A stretch of DNA of 64,000 bases. Source: JAAYAY01 sp964429355 (GTDB lineage: Bacteria > Planctomycetota > Planctomycetia > Pirellulales > Thermoguttaceae). A model generated the notes under the pieces. The model had not been told where the DNA came from, ran no database searches, and saw nothing but the letters and a program-made list of their open reading frames with translations. Made by a program: the position numbers and the translations under genes. Position 1 is the first letter of the stretch, and each line of letters starts with the position of its first letter. The stretch lies in assembly GCA_964429355.1 (NCBI GenBank), contig CAYSCH010000001.1, positions 1 through 64,000 on the forward strand, written 5' to 3'. This document shows, piece after piece, positions 29,319-39,188 of the stretch.

Positions 29319-31598
29319 CTACTTCGCTTCGAGCAGCCACTCGACCGCGGAGGCGGCTTGCGACTGACTGTCACCGTCGAAGAGGGTGAGGTTCTCTGGG
29401 CGTTCCGCCGTTTCGTAGGCCGCAGCAACGATGGTCGGCCCATGGGTCCCTTCGCCGGCGAGCCACAGGGGTCCGGGAGCGCCGAGGGCCAGCATTCCGG
29501 GCAGGTCGAGGTACTTGACGGCGCCGGGGAGGAAATCGGGATGATCGAAACTGTCGATCGCGGCGAAGCGGAAAGCAGCCGTGTCCACGACCGTTCGATC
29601 GATGGTCTGGTAACAGAGCGCCCGAGCTGCCGCGACCCAGCGTCCGGCTCCGGCGAGCCCCACGAGGTGGATGCGAGCGGCGCCAAGCTCGGCCGTGTGG
29701 CAATAGGCCACGGCCGTGAGGATGTCGTGGACTCGCTGAACGAAGAGGGGGTAATTATATCCGAAAGTATATCCAGCGTACTCAACCCACTCGTTGTGGT
29801 CTCCGGTGTTGATGCGGGCCCGTTCGACGGGTTTGCCATCTTCGGTAAATTCACCCTGTCCGGAAAGATCGATGGCCAGCACCGCCCGGTTGGCCTCCAG
29901 GAGCTTTCGAATCGTCGCAATCGGCATTCCGTCCCCCTCGTAAGCTCCTTCCTTACCGTGAGGCGACACCCACACGGCGACTTCTCCATTCCAAGACTTC
30001 GGCTTCAGCAGAATGGCTGGCACCTGTTCGCCGAGCGATTTGGAGCCGATGAGCAACGTCGACTCCACATACTGGTTCCGATCCATGTCCTTCCTTGCAG
30101 CGGCCGCGACGTCGTTTCCACCGGCAAAATCGGCGCAGAGATAGACCACCTTCTCGGCCTCAACTCCTTTCGAGCGCACGACGCCCCGGCCGAACATGGC
30201 CGCCAGACCGCCGCCAATGATCTGGCTGAAGGGACCTGCTTCCTTGCCGGCGGTGTCGACCACGCTGGCAATCTGCTTTTCCCAATCCCCGGTAATCCGT
30301 TTGAGAAGGCTGCGCTCATAGTCGTCGCCCCCTTCAGGCCGCGGGTGCTCGGCGTCCCAGACGGTCAGTTGCTCGCGAGTGAGCGGCTCGAACTCCCTTT
30401 CCGTGAGCTGGTCTTCCGAGAGCCCGAGGCCAAGATGCTCGCTGATCCAGTGATACATGACCGCGCGCGACGGATAGTTGTAGTTGTGGGGGAATTGTGT
30501 AAAGGGCGTGGCCTGGACCAGATCCGGATGCCCCAGCAATGTGTAGAGTTGCTTGAGCTGCGGAAGCCCCTTGGTGGCGATTTCCACCGTCCAGTCATCG
30601 GCGCCGGTCATACCAAGCGGACGAGGGGCGATGAGCGCGGCAATACCGATGTTGCCCTCGGTGACGCGGAGATAGCAGGCGTTTTCACAGGTGCAACCGC
30701 CCTGCATGGCGGTCGAGACCATCACGGCGGGAAAGGCAACCGCAGGCCTCGGATCGACGGCGCAGAGAATGAAGGTCTGCGTGCCGCCGCCCGAGCAGCC
30801 CGTCACGGCAATGCGTTTTGGATCGACGTCGGGCAAGGTTTCGAACCAGTCGAGTGCCCGGATGGAGTTGTAGGTTTGCAGGCCCATCATGTTCTGGAGA
30901 CGGAGTTCGGCCTGGGGGCTGAAGTAGCCCCAGTTTTCGGCCGTGTTCATGGCGTCGCGAAGGCCTGGCCGATGGGTGAGCTGCACGCTGTCGGCGTATC
31001 CGACCATGTCGTAATGGAAGACCACACAGCCCATTCGTGCGAGCTGGACACATCGAGCCTGGAGCGGGAAGCGGCCGCTGGGGTCGAACTTTTCGGCCCC
31101 GACTTCAAGCTGTTTCTTGAACTCATCCTCCGGCGCCTCGTAGAAGCGACCGTTGGCCCAGTGACCATGGGGGCACAGCACGCCCGGCAACTTGCCCGAC
31201 CTGCCTTTGGGACGGTAGAGACTGCCGGTGACAAAGTGGCCGGGAAAACTCTCAAGGAACACCCTCTCGACTGTGTATTCTTTCCGATCCACCAGCCCGT
31301 GCACGACGGCATGGGCGGGGGTCTTGGTGGGCATGGGGTGCAGTCCGCAGGCAACCTTCAGTTGAAGCCGCAGAAGTGCAGAGCGTGCCTGCCAGAGCGG
31401 CCTCGTTTCGGGGGGGGTGAAGGGGAAGTAGCCGTTGAGATTCTTCAAATCGGAGAGGCGGACGTCGGCAGGCTTCTCACCTGACGGAAGGACGCGGGGC
31501 GTCTGGGCTTCGGTCAGTCCGACAGCCCAAAAAAACGGGGTAAGATACAGCACCAGGCAGCGAAGGAGATACCGGGGAGATTTTGCACAATTTGTCAT
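29319..31598 (-). CDS. Secreted tandem alpha/beta-hydrolase, acetyl xylan esterase-like
   Basis: 759 aa. An N-terminal hydrophobic segment (LVLYLTPFFWAVGLTEA) indicates export. The first hydrolase domain has PGVLCPHGHWANG, the nucleophile elbow GCSGGGTQT and an oxyanion-type HGH. The second, at about residues 500-750, has VAVWVSPHGKEGAYEGDG and VGLAGAGRWVAAARAL, where the elbow Ser is Ala, so it is probably inactive. Typical of the large planctomycete esterases acting on acetylated plant or algal polysaccharides. ATG 31598 has AGG upstream; ATG 31610 is an alternative. It lies 75 bases before the phosphodiesterase gene. Confidence 0.8.
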   Translation of the reverse strand: MTNCAKSPRYLLRCLVLYLTPFFWAVGLTEAQTPRVLPSGEKPADVRLSDLKNLNGYFPFTPPETRPLWQARSALLRLQLKVACGLHPMPTKTPAHAVVHGLVDRKEYTVERVFLESFPGHFVTGSLYRPKGRSGKLPGVLCPHGHWANGRFYEAPEDEFKKQLEVGAEKFDPSGRFPLQARCVQLARMGCVVFHYDMVGYADSVQLTHRPGLRDAMNTAENWGYFSPQAELRLQNMMGLQTYNSIRALDWFETLPDVDPKRIAVTGCSGGGTQTFILCAVDPRPAVAFPAVMVSTAMQGGCTCENACYLRVTEGNIGIAALIAPRPLGMTGADDWTVEIATKGLPQLKQLYTLLGHPDLVQATPFTQFPHNYNYPSRAVMYHWISEHLGLGLSEDQLTEREFEPLTREQLTVWDAEHPRPEGGDDYERSLLKRITGDWEKQIASVVDTAGKEAGPFSQIIGGGLAAMFGRGVVRSKGVEAEKVVYLCADFAGGNDVAAAARKDMDRNQYVESTLLIGSKSLGEQVPAILLKPKSWNGEVAVWVSPHGKEGAYEGDGMPIATIRKLLEANRAVLAIDLSGQGEFTEDGKPVERARINTGDHNEWVEYAGYTFGYNYPLFVQRVHDILTAVAYCHTAELGAARIHLVGLAGAGRWVAAARALCYQTIDRTVVDTAAFRFAAIDSFDHPDFLPGAVKYLDLPGMLALGAPGPLWLAGEGTHGPTIVAAAYETAERPENLTLFDGDSQSQAASAVEWLLEAK

Positions 31599-31705
31599 AG
31601 CAGGCCTCATACGGGAAAGGACTGGCGTTTCCGTCACGATGCACGGTCCGTTATACTGCCTTGGAGGTGGCTTGCCAATAAATTGCCGGTTTCGCGGAGG
31701 AAGTA

Positions 31706-32692
31706 ATGTCCAAACCCCGAACGCCCATCTTTCTGGCTCGGGCCTATGAAGATGCCGACGACCTCGTCGAACAGCTCAGGGGCGTGCGGGTGGGTGCCGA
31801 AATCTCCGAAGTGACGATCGGCAAGGCTCAAGCGGGCTGGCAGGTTCTGGTGGCTGCGGGAGATGCAGAACGGGCGAGGTCGATTGCCACGGTTCTGGAA
31901 GTGCAGCGGTACGGTAATTGGGAAAGCCGCCCCGGCACAGAGTCTCATTGGGGTGTGATCGAGGATGAACATGCCATCGGCGATCCCACCGAGATCTACT
32001 GCGCCGAATCGGTCGTCGAGGCTCATCTTCTCAAGAACTTCCTGGCCGAGCAGGGAATCACGGCCATCGTCTCGAACCAGCTATTGCACGGGGGGTCGGG
32101 GGTCGACTTTGTTGGGCTGGCGACGGCGGCGAGAGTCGTGGTTCCTGCGGACGACGCGGCCGTCGCCCGCGAGTTCGCCCTGGAATTTGAGGCACGAAGC
32201 CGGGAAACTTCGGCCGGCCAACCGGTTTCTGAACCCAGCCCTGCCTGGCCGACCTGCCCCGAATGCGGAGCAAGGCGAACGACTCGATGTCCGATCTGCG
32301 CGACGTCGGGGACCGACTTCGGCGAAGCGGATCGGAACTTCCTTGGAGAGCTCGCAACGGATACGGCGGACGCATCGTGTGGATGCACGGGATGCTGCTC
32401 CGCGAGAACCGGCGCGGCCGTCGAGGGGAGCCACGGCAAAGAGGAGCCCCCCGATGACGAAGAGGCCGGAGATCATCGGGCGCTACTGATGTGCTCGGTC
32501 TGCGACGAGCCATTCGAACCTGCCTACCCGAAGCATTGCGAGTGGTGCGGCCACGAGTTTGCGGACGGCTACCAGATCGAGCAGATCGTCGATTCGGAGT
32601 CAGTTTCCGGGCGGGCGATCGCAGTTGCCGCCGCTTTGGGCCTGTTCCTGCTGGCGGGGTTCGCGTACTTTCTTTTTGTCGTCAGCAGGTAG
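31706..32692 (+). CDS. DUF2007-like signal protein with zinc ribbons and C-terminal membrane anchor
   Basis: 328 aa. Two related alpha/beta units resemble DUF2007 (residues about 8-60 and about 100-165: EDADDLVEQLRGVRV ... and AESVVEAHLLKNFLAEQGI). Cys clusters follow: CPECGARRTTRCPIC, CGCTGCC, and CSVCDEPFEPAYPKHCEWC, which look like zinc ribbons. A terminal membrane segment (about 305-325) anchors it. Possibly a tail-anchored adaptor; role unknown. The ATG at 31706 has GGAGG at proper distance. It ends convergently with fliA. Confidence 0.75.
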   Translation: MSKPRTPIFLARAYEDADDLVEQLRGVRVGAEISEVTIGKAQAGWQVLVAAGDAERARSIATVLEVQRYGNWESRPGTESHWGVIEDEHAIGDPTEIYCAESVVEAHLLKNFLAEQGITAIVSNQLLHGGSGVDFVGLATAARVVVPADDAAVAREFALEFEARSRETSAGQPVSEPSPAWPTCPECGARRTTRCPICATSGTDFGEADRNFLGELATDTADASCGCTGCCSARTGAAVEGSHGKEEPPDDEEAGDHRALLMCSVCDEPFEPAYPKHCEWCGHEFADGYQIEQIVDSESVSGRAIAVAAALGLFLLAGFAYFLFVVSR

Positions 32693-32798
32693 CGAGCCGG
32701 GGGGCGTCTTTCAGGACCCCGGCCAGTTGCGCGAGCCGCAAGGCAGGGGATCTCGCCGATTCGAGCACAAGGACAAGGCGGCTGGGGATCCAATAAAC

Positions 32799-32826
32799 GA
32801 GGCCCCGGAAGAGTATCCGGGGCCTT
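32799..32826 (-). terminator. Terminator hairpin between fliA and the zinc-ribbon gene
   Basis: Perfect 8-bp G/C stem (GGCCCCGG at 32801-32808, CCGGGGCC at 32817-32824). On the minus strand it is followed by TCGTTTATT, favouring termination after fliA (stop at 32863). It may also stop transcription from the plus strand. Confidence 0.65.
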
Positions 32827-32862
32827 CGGTCCTGTCTGGGAGTTTTGGCGGCAAGGGGAATG

Positions 32863-33645
32863 TCAATTGCCGAATTCGGGGCGGCGCCGGAGCAGTTGAC
32901 CTTTGAGCCTCTGCACGATGGAACTGTGCATCTGGCTGACGCGGCTTTCGCTGAGATCGAGCGTGGCTCCGATCTCTTTCATCGTCAGTTCTTCGTAGTA
33001 GTAGAGAATGATGATCAACCGCTCGTTGCGGTTGAGGCCCTTGGTCACCAGACGCATGAGGTCGTTCTTCTGGATGCGTTTGGTCGGATCCTCGCCCTTC
33101 TTGTCCTCGAGGATATCGATCTCGCGGACGTCCTTGTAACTGTCGGTCTCATACCATTTCTTGTTGAGGCTGATGAGATTCACGGCGTTGGCGTCGAGAA
33201 TCATCTTCTCCAGTTCAGGGACAGTGATCTGAAGTTCGGCCGCCAGCTCGACCTCGGTCGCCTGCCGGCCGTTCCGTGCTTCGAGGTTCTTGATCGCCTC
33301 GTTGAGCCTGCTGGCCTTGGACCGGACGAGGCGAGGGACCCAGTCCATGGTTCGCAATTCGTCGAGCATGGCACCGCGGATGCGCGGCACGCAGTAGGTT
33401 TCGAACTTGACACCTCGAGACAGATCGAAGGCGTCGATGGCATCCATGAGACCGAAAACACCGGCCGAGATCAGGTCGTCCAGTTCAACACCTTCGGGCA
33501 GCCGAGCCCAGATCCGTTCGCCATTGTACTTGACGAGCGGCAGATAGATCTCGACCAGGCGATTGCGCAGTTCCTGATTCGTGATATCTTTCTTGAACTC
33601 GATCCAAAGCTGCTCCACATCATCCGGAGCTATGGTGACGGGCAT
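32863..33645 (-). CDS. fliA: Flagellar sigma factor, sigma-28
   Basis: RNA polymerase sigma factor for late flagellar genes, 260 aa. Region 2 (YLPLVKYNGERIWARLPE, DDLISAGVFGLMDAIDAFD, FETYCVPRIRGAMLDELR) and region 4 (LNRNERLIIILYYYEELTM, LDLSESRVSQMHSSIVQRL) match the FliA/WhiG group. ATG 33645 with GGAGG upstream. Last gene of the flagellar locus. A small perfect hairpin (GCACAG/CTGTGC, 33672-33686) lies in its leader. No FlgM anti-sigma gene is in the window. Confidence 0.93.
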   Translation of the reverse strand: MPVTIAPDDVEQLWIEFKKDITNQELRNRLVEIYLPLVKYNGERIWARLPEGVELDDLISAGVFGLMDAIDAFDLSRGVKFETYCVPRIRGAMLDELRTMDWVPRLVRSKASRLNEAIKNLEARNGRQATEVELAAELQITVPELEKMILDANAVNLISLNKKWYETDSYKDVREIDILEDKKGEDPTKRIQKNDLMRLVTKGLNRNERLIIILYYYEELTMKEIGATLDLSESRVSQMHSSIVQRLKGQLLRRRPEFGN

Positions 33646-33885
33646 GCAGTCCTCCGTGACGGCGCGTCAATGCACAGAGCCTGTGCGTTTCTATCTATCC
33701 TCAGGTACTCGTCGATCAGTCGGGAGCTATGCCGGGGGGGCCTAGCGAATTCCTGGCTCTAGGATGGGACTGTCGATTGGGGGTACTCTACGTTATGACC
33801 GTTGTCTTCTGAGCCACATCTTTGCCTGGTCGAGCGGCGTCCTCTCCTTCGCGAGGTCTGCCGCATTCGATCTGGCAGGTGGCCC

Positions 33886-34125
33886 CTAGTGGGCGGCGTC
33901 CGGTCCGGAGTCACCCTCCAGGCGGGCGGAAATCGCGGCCTGGACGGAGTCTTCCACGGTTCGATTGGCGATCCAACCGATCACATAGCCGATTGCTGCA
34001 AACAGAAACAGTGCCATCCAGGCCGCCGACGCCACACTCTGGCTTGTCCGTCCATGGATCAGGCCACTGGTGGTGATGGTCAGCATTGCAAGGGGGCCAA
34101 GGGTTCCGGCGAACAATCGTGCCAC
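33886..34125 (-). CDS. Small two-helix membrane protein between flhG and fliA
   Basis: 79 aa starting at GTG with AAAGG upstream. Two hydrophobic segments (FAGTLGPLAMLTITTSGLI and AWMALFLFAAIGYVIGWIA) and a charged tail. Position between flhG and fliA suggests a flagellar or polarity role, but no family is recognised. Its predicted hydrophobic pattern and third-position G/C fit a real gene. Confidence 0.6.
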   Translation of the reverse strand: MARLFAGTLGPLAMLTITTSGLIHGRTSQSVASAAWMALFLFAAIGYVIGWIANRTVEDSVQAAISARLEGDSGPDAAH

Positions 34126-34269
34126 GAGTCAAACCTTTCGGAGCAACCTGGAACGGCTTGCGGGGTTGGCGGATTGGAGAGAACACTCCTCCGCCCGTTT
34201 CCTGAACTACAGGACTCAAGTCGTTCGAAGTACGCTGCTGGCCGTCGAAGTTTACGCAGGCGTTAAAGT

Positions 34270-35220
34270 TTAACACCGCGTTAGAAGGCTACGGTCTTCC
34301 TCGCTATCGGCATTCTGCTGGCCGGGGTTGAATCGAACTGGAAAACTCTCCGGATTTCGTGTGTTTTGTGGGTTTGACGGCAGCTCATGGTTCTGAGCGC
34401 CGAGGGTGGATTCCGGGGAATCGAAGGAGCGGGCGATTGCCAGGAGGGATCGGGCGGCGTTTCGCGCCTGGGACATGGCGAAGGGGACGCCTTGCCGTCC
34501 GGCGGCAACGATTCTTGCATCGGCCGGAAGCCATTGGCAATCGGGCAAATCGAATCCGAGGAAGCGCTGGCAGGACCGGCGGATCCTGTCGTGGATTTGG
34601 GTTGCCTCGTCCTGGCTGGCGCAGAGGTTGACCAGCAAGTGAATGCGAGGGCGGCGTGCCGGGTCCATCGCGACCTTCAGGGCGGCATAGGTATCGAGAA
34701 CGGCGTTTGTATCGGGGGAGGTGACGAGGACCAATTCGCTGCAGGTCTGCCAGAGGCGGCGTGTGAACGGGTGAAGCCCGTTGCCGCCGTCGAGAACGAC
34801 AAGATCGGCCCGGGTTGCGAGGCCGGCAAATTGGTCGATCAATTTCTGTTGACTCATGACCGGAGCATCGGCCAGGTCGGCGGCGGCCCAGGCTCCAGGC
34901 AGAATCATGACTCCACCAGGACCGGGCTGAAGGGCTTCACCGAGGGTACGGCGTCCTCGAAGCACATCGGAGATCGTGTGGCGTTGTCGCAATCGGCAGA
35001 GGGACTGGACGTCCGGCCCGTCGGGGTCGGCGTCGACGAGGACTGTCGCCGTGCCCTGTTGGGCCGCAGCGACGGCCAGATTCACCGCCACGGTTGTTGT
35101 GCCGACGCCGCCTTTCCCGCCGGCCACGAGGGCTGTTCGCACGGGTCGAGTGGGGGAGTCCTGAGGCTGTTCGGCAGCCTGCATGACCAGTTTTCGGAGG
35201 TCGTTCGCTTGGTCAATCAT
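34270..35220 (-). CDS. flhG: MinD/ParA-like ATPase FlhG
   Basis: 316-aa P-loop ATPase controlling flagellar number and placement together with FlhF. Deviant Walker A GGKGGVGTTTVAVNLA, switch I VDADPDGPDV, Walker B VVLDGGNG. The N-terminus (MIDQANDLRKLVMQ) has the DQAxxLR-type helix that stimulates the FlhF GTPase in other bacteria. 9 bases after flhF. Confidence 0.92.
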   Translation of the reverse strand: MIDQANDLRKLVMQAAEQPQDSPTRPVRTALVAGGKGGVGTTTVAVNLAVAAAQQGTATVLVDADPDGPDVQSLCRLRQRHTISDVLRGRRTLGEALQPGPGGVMILPGAWAAADLADAPVMSQQKLIDQFAGLATRADLVVLDGGNGLHPFTRRLWQTCSELVLVTSPDTNAVLDTYAALKVAMDPARRPRIHLLVNLCASQDEATQIHDRIRRSCQRFLGFDLPDCQWLPADARIVAAGRQGVPFAMSQARNAARSLLAIARSFDSPESTLGAQNHELPSNPQNTRNPESFPVRFNPGQQNADSEEDRSLLTRC

Positions 35221-35229
35221 GGGAGTTGC

Positions 35230-36450
35230 CTAAGTGCGAAAAACGCTTGCCATTCCGAGGACGAGGCGTGCCAGGCGACCGGCCTCCGCCATTTCGATGT
35301 CGTCGGGAACACTCTGGCCATTGGTGACATAGCGGATTGGCAGGCGGCTTGCGCGAGCCAGCGGGAGCAAGTTCCCGAGGCTGGTCGCTTCGTCGAGCTT
35401 CGTCAGGATCATTCCGGTCGTTCCCACGGTAGCAAAGCGTTCGGCCGTGTGGGTCAGCGTTCGCTCGCCGGCGACACTGGACAGCACGAGGAGGACCTCA
35501 TCGGCTTCGGCTTCGCTGAGGAAGGAACGGAGTTCCTGGATCTTGATTTCGTCGCGAGGGCTGCGGCCGGCGGTATCCATCAGGATCAAGTCGAGGCTTT
35601 CCATGTGGCGCACGGCCTCTCGCATCTCGCGCGGGGAGGAGACGACCTCCATGGGGAGGTCGATGATGTCGGCATAGGTGCGTAACTGTTCGACGGCCGC
35701 AATACGGTAGGTGTCGACCGTGATCAGACCGACGTTGCGTCTCTCGCGGAGCCGGAAGTTGGCCGCGAGTTTGGCAATCGTCGTGGTCTTACCGACGCCG
35801 GTGGGCCCCACGAGGGCAACGAGCCGCCGAGTTCCGGGGGTGACGGCGATCGGTCCGGCAACAGGGAGCTCCGCTTCGACGAGGCTGGCAACTCGGGTTT
35901 TTGCCAGAACCGGGTCGTCAAGTTCCGCGTCGGACATTTCCCGTCGGACGCGTTCGACGAGTTCACGGGCGATCTCTTCGTTGAGGTCCACTTCGATCAG
36001 ATCGGTGAAGAGGCGAAACAATCCGTCCGGCAGGTCACGGGCCCCGGCCGAGTTGCGGTTCTGTCTGCACAGTTCCTGGAGCATGGCGCGGAGATCGGAA
36101 AGCTGATCCTCGACAGCCATTGCCGAGGACTCGGGAGACCGGGGTGCGGCCGTGCGAGCAGGGCAGGCGGGCGTGTGCGAATCGGCATAGGGGGATGCCG
36201 GTTGAAGGGGGACGGCCGGAGCGGCGGGTTGGGGCCGGGGCACATCGGGTCTCTGCTGAGGCAATCGACTGGGAACGTGAACGCCTTCGGATGCAGTGAC
36301 CTCGATCTGGCGCCGGCCCGGAATCAGGCCGAAGAGGCGGTTGGTTTGCACTTCCCGCGTGTGGAGCACGGCCGCGTCGGGGCCCAGGTCACGGCGGACG
36401 AGGGCGAGAGCCTCGTGCATCGATCCAGCGCGGTAGGTTCTGATTTCCAT
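35230..36450 (-). CDS. flhF: Flagellar GTPase FlhF
   Basis: SRP-type GTPase directing the flagellar assembly site, 406 aa. N-terminal B domain (IRTYRAGSMHEALALVRRDL), a Pro-rich linker (about 80-120), then NG domain: GPTGVGKTTTIAKLAA, VDTYRIAAVEQLRTYADI, DTAGRSPRD, TKLDEATSLGNLL. Followed by flhG and preceded by flhA (55 bases). ATG 36450. Confidence 0.95.
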   Translation of the reverse strand: MEIRTYRAGSMHEALALVRRDLGPDAAVLHTREVQTNRLFGLIPGRRQIEVTASEGVHVPSRLPQQRPDVPRPQPAAPAVPLQPASPYADSHTPACPARTAAPRSPESSAMAVEDQLSDLRAMLQELCRQNRNSAGARDLPDGLFRLFTDLIEVDLNEEIARELVERVRREMSDAELDDPVLAKTRVASLVEAELPVAGPIAVTPGTRRLVALVGPTGVGKTTTIAKLAANFRLRERRNVGLITVDTYRIAAVEQLRTYADIIDLPMEVVSSPREMREAVRHMESLDLILMDTAGRSPRDEIKIQELRSFLSEAEADEVLLVLSSVAGERTLTHTAERFATVGTTGMILTKLDEATSLGNLLPLARASRLPIRYVTNGQSVPDDIEMAEAGRLARLVLGMASVFRT

Positions 36451-36505
36451 GTCTGTTCGTCCGTTCTGTCGATACTGGAACTAATTGGTTTCTTTGGGTG
36501 CGAAG

Positions 36506-38596
36506 CTAGACGTCGCTGATCATTGCCACCGATTCGATCCGGGTGTCGCGTGTGATTTCGTTGTAGCTGAGGACAATCAAGTCGGGCAAATGGGAACTGG
36601 CGAGTTCCTTGACCGCCGGCCGGATTTGGGGGCTGCAGAGCACGATCGGCCGATGATTGGCGACGATCAGTTTGTCGACGTCCTTGGCGATGCGGCGGCA
36701 AGTCGCCTCGACCGCCTGGGGCGACATGCGGATGAACAGGCCCCGTTCGGTGTGTTCGAAGCCCGCTCGAATCCGATCCTCGAGGGCCGGGTCGAGGGTG
36801 ACCACGTGGAGCCGTCCCTCCTTATCGCGATAGCGGGTGCAGATCTGCCGCGCCAGGCGGGCGCGAACGAACTCGTTGAGGAGGATGGGATCCTTGGTGC
36901 GTCCGGCATAATCGCCGAGTGTCTCCAGGATCGAGGAAAGCTGCCGAATCGGCACATGCTCGCGAAGCAGCATCTGCAGGATCTGCTGAACTTCGGCCAG
37001 CTTCATGTGGCTGGGGATCAATTCGTCGACCACCGCGGGGGACGTCTGCTTCAGTTCGTCGATCAGATGCTTGGTGGCGTCGCGAGTGAGGAGTTCGTCG
37101 GCGTGTTTGCGGACGGTTTCAGTCAGGTGCGTCGCGATCACCGCCCCCGGTTCGACCACCGTGTAGCCGAGCATCTCGGCCTTCTCGCGAACGGCCGGCT
37201 CGATCCAGAGCGCGGGAGTACCAAAGGCCGGATCCTTGGTTTCGAACCCGGGCACCTTTCCGGTCGTCATGCCGGAATCCATGGCGAGGAACATGCCGGG
37301 GTAGACGGAATCGATTGCCACCGGCATTCCCGCGATCTTGATACGGTACTGTTGCTGGTCGAGCTGGAAACTGTCGCGAATCCGCACCTTGGGCAGAATG
37401 ATGCCGATGTCTGCGGCGACATTCTGGCGGATGCGATGGATTCGTTCGAGCAGATCGCCTCCGCGCTTCGGATCGGCCAGCTTGATGAGCCCGACACCGA
37501 TCTCGACCTCCATGGGGTCGACGGCCAGATAGTCTTCGATCCGTTCTTCGGGTTTTTTGGTTTCTTCGGCCTTCTTTTTGGCGTCGTCCTTCGCCTGGAT
37601 CCTGGCCGACTTTCGGGAGAGATTGACCGCCATGCCCATGCAGCATCCGGCAATCACAATGAGCGGCACTTTCGGCAGACTGGTGAAGATCAGAATTCCC
37701 AGAAAGCCGCCGGCGACGGCCATCGCCTGGGGGCGCGAGAACAACTGGCCCACAAACTCGGCGGGCAGATTCACCCGCTTGTTGCTGCGAGTGACGAGCA
37801 GACCGGCCGCCAAGGAGATGAGGAAGGCGGGAACCTGGCTCACCAGACCGTCGCCGATCGTGAGCTTCGTGAACAGGCTACCGGCCTCTGCAAAGGACAT
37901 GCCCGACTCGGCGACGCCGATAATCAGTCCCCCGATGATATTGATCATGGTGATGCAGATGCCGGCGATCGCGTCGCCGCGAACGAACTTGCTGGCACCG
38001 TCCATGGCTCCGAAGAAGTCGGCTTGGGCCGTGATCTCCTCGCGCCGCCGCTGGGCCTCGCGCTCGTCGATGATGCCCGCGTTGAGATCGGCGTCGATCG
38101 CCATCTGGCGTCCCGGCATCCCGTCCAAGGCGAAACGCGCGGCCACTTCGCTGATACGAGTCGCACCCTTGGTGATCACCACGAACTGGATCAAGACGAT
38201 GATCGAGAAAATGATCAGTCCTACGACGATATTATCGCCGGCGACGAACTCGCCAAAACTGCGAACCACTCCACCGGCTGCATCCAGCCCGGCGGCTCCG
38301 GCCCGAGTCAGGATCAGTCGCGTGGTGGCCACGTTCAGAACGAGCCGAAACAGAGTGGTGGCCAGAAGCAGCGAGGGGAAAACACTGAACTCCAGCGGAG
38401 TTCGCACGTAGATCGTCGTCAGGAGCATGATCACGGCGATGGCTACGTTCAGTGCTAGCAGAACGTCGAGCAGTTCGGACCGCAAAGGCACGACGATCAC
38501 CAACACGCTGGCGATAATCCCCACCGGCAGGACGAGGTCCTGCAACCGGTTGAGAGGGAATATGTGGCCAGCGCTTCGTGAAGCGTCCAATGCCAT
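36506..38596 (-). CDS. flhA: Flagellar export gate protein FlhA
   Basis: Inner-membrane component of the type III export gate, 696 aa. About eight N-terminal membrane segments with the conserved cytoplasmic loop (AARFALDGMPGRQMAIDADL, NAGIIDEREAQRRR). The cytoplasmic chaperone-docking domain follows from about residue 330. The ATG at 38596 has GGAG seven bases upstream; the longer frame to 38806 lacks support. The product is complete. Confidence 0.96.
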   Translation of the reverse strand: MALDASRSAGHIFPLNRLQDLVLPVGIIASVLVIVVPLRSELLDVLLALNVAIAVIMLLTTIYVRTPLEFSVFPSLLLATTLFRLVLNVATTRLILTRAGAAGLDAAGGVVRSFGEFVAGDNIVVGLIIFSIIVLIQFVVITKGATRISEVAARFALDGMPGRQMAIDADLNAGIIDEREAQRRREEITAQADFFGAMDGASKFVRGDAIAGICITMINIIGGLIIGVAESGMSFAEAGSLFTKLTIGDGLVSQVPAFLISLAAGLLVTRSNKRVNLPAEFVGQLFSRPQAMAVAGGFLGILIFTSLPKVPLIVIAGCCMGMAVNLSRKSARIQAKDDAKKKAEETKKPEERIEDYLAVDPMEVEIGVGLIKLADPKRGGDLLERIHRIRQNVAADIGIILPKVRIRDSFQLDQQQYRIKIAGMPVAIDSVYPGMFLAMDSGMTTGKVPGFETKDPAFGTPALWIEPAVREKAEMLGYTVVEPGAVIATHLTETVRKHADELLTRDATKHLIDELKQTSPAVVDELIPSHMKLAEVQQILQMLLREHVPIRQLSSILETLGDYAGRTKDPILLNEFVRARLARQICTRYRDKEGRLHVVTLDPALEDRIRAGFEHTERGLFIRMSPQAVEATCRRIAKDVDKLIVANHRPIVLCSPQIRPAVKELASSHLPDLIVLSYNEITRDTRIESVAMISDV

Positions 38597-39188
38597 TCGA
38601 GTCTCCGAAAACGCCGACGAACGAACTTCGCGAGCCAGGACTGCAAAAATCAAGGAAAAGCGAGGGCGGGAAGGTACCGAAAACCGCGTTTTCTGTCCAG
38701 GTCGGTTGCCGTTGAAGCGGCAACCGCGAGGAAACGACTGGCAGGCCCACTCAAAGGACTGAATGCTGGGTGGGCGAGGCGTCAAGATTGCCGCCGTAGC
38801 AGGCATTGCCAGCGTTGACAGCAGATTGCCCGCCGCACGAACGGAATGGCAAGACGCCTCAAGTCAACGCGGTTCGGAAGGCGATAAGGAAGTAGGCAAG
38901 TCTCGACGCCTCAAAAATCGCGTGACCTGTCCCGAACTGGCGAAAAGCGGTGGTACTTCAGCCAAGTGGAGTTGTGGGAAAGGTCGGCAGGTGGCGGAAC
39001 ACCGGCGTTCCGCGAAGTTATTGGAATCGCGGAAGGCCCGCGTGTTCTCCTGATCCGACCACGAGTGACTCGATAGCAGATCCCCAAATCGCCAACCGGC
39101 CACCGGTTCTTATCTCGGTCGCACAGATTTTCTGAACCTGACGATTACAGCTCGAATTGGCGTGCAGATTGACCTGGAGACCTCTTCG
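38597..39188. other. Divergent spacer, flhA / lipoprotein gene
   Basis: About 590 bases without a supported gene. It holds the inverted repeat at 38703-38726 (separate entry). I see no convincing sigma-70, sigma-54 or sigma-28 promoter for flhA. Confidence 0.5.
38703..38726. repeat. 9-bp perfect inverted repeat upstream of flhA
   Basis: CGGTTGCCG and CGGCAACCG around the loop TTGAAG, about 107 bases before the flhA start. It could be a hairpin in the leader or an operator; no T-run follows. Confidence 0.55.

Noticed and set aside
28788..31484. Long plus-strand open frame of about 900 codons
   Set aside because: It mirrors the esterase and phosphodiesterase genes. High third-position G/C keeps opposite frames open; no homology is recognisable.
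36485..38458. Long plus-strand open frame opposite flhA
   Set aside because: Shadow frame: the His/Asp/Arg-rich composition is antisense-like, while FlhA is complete on the other strand.
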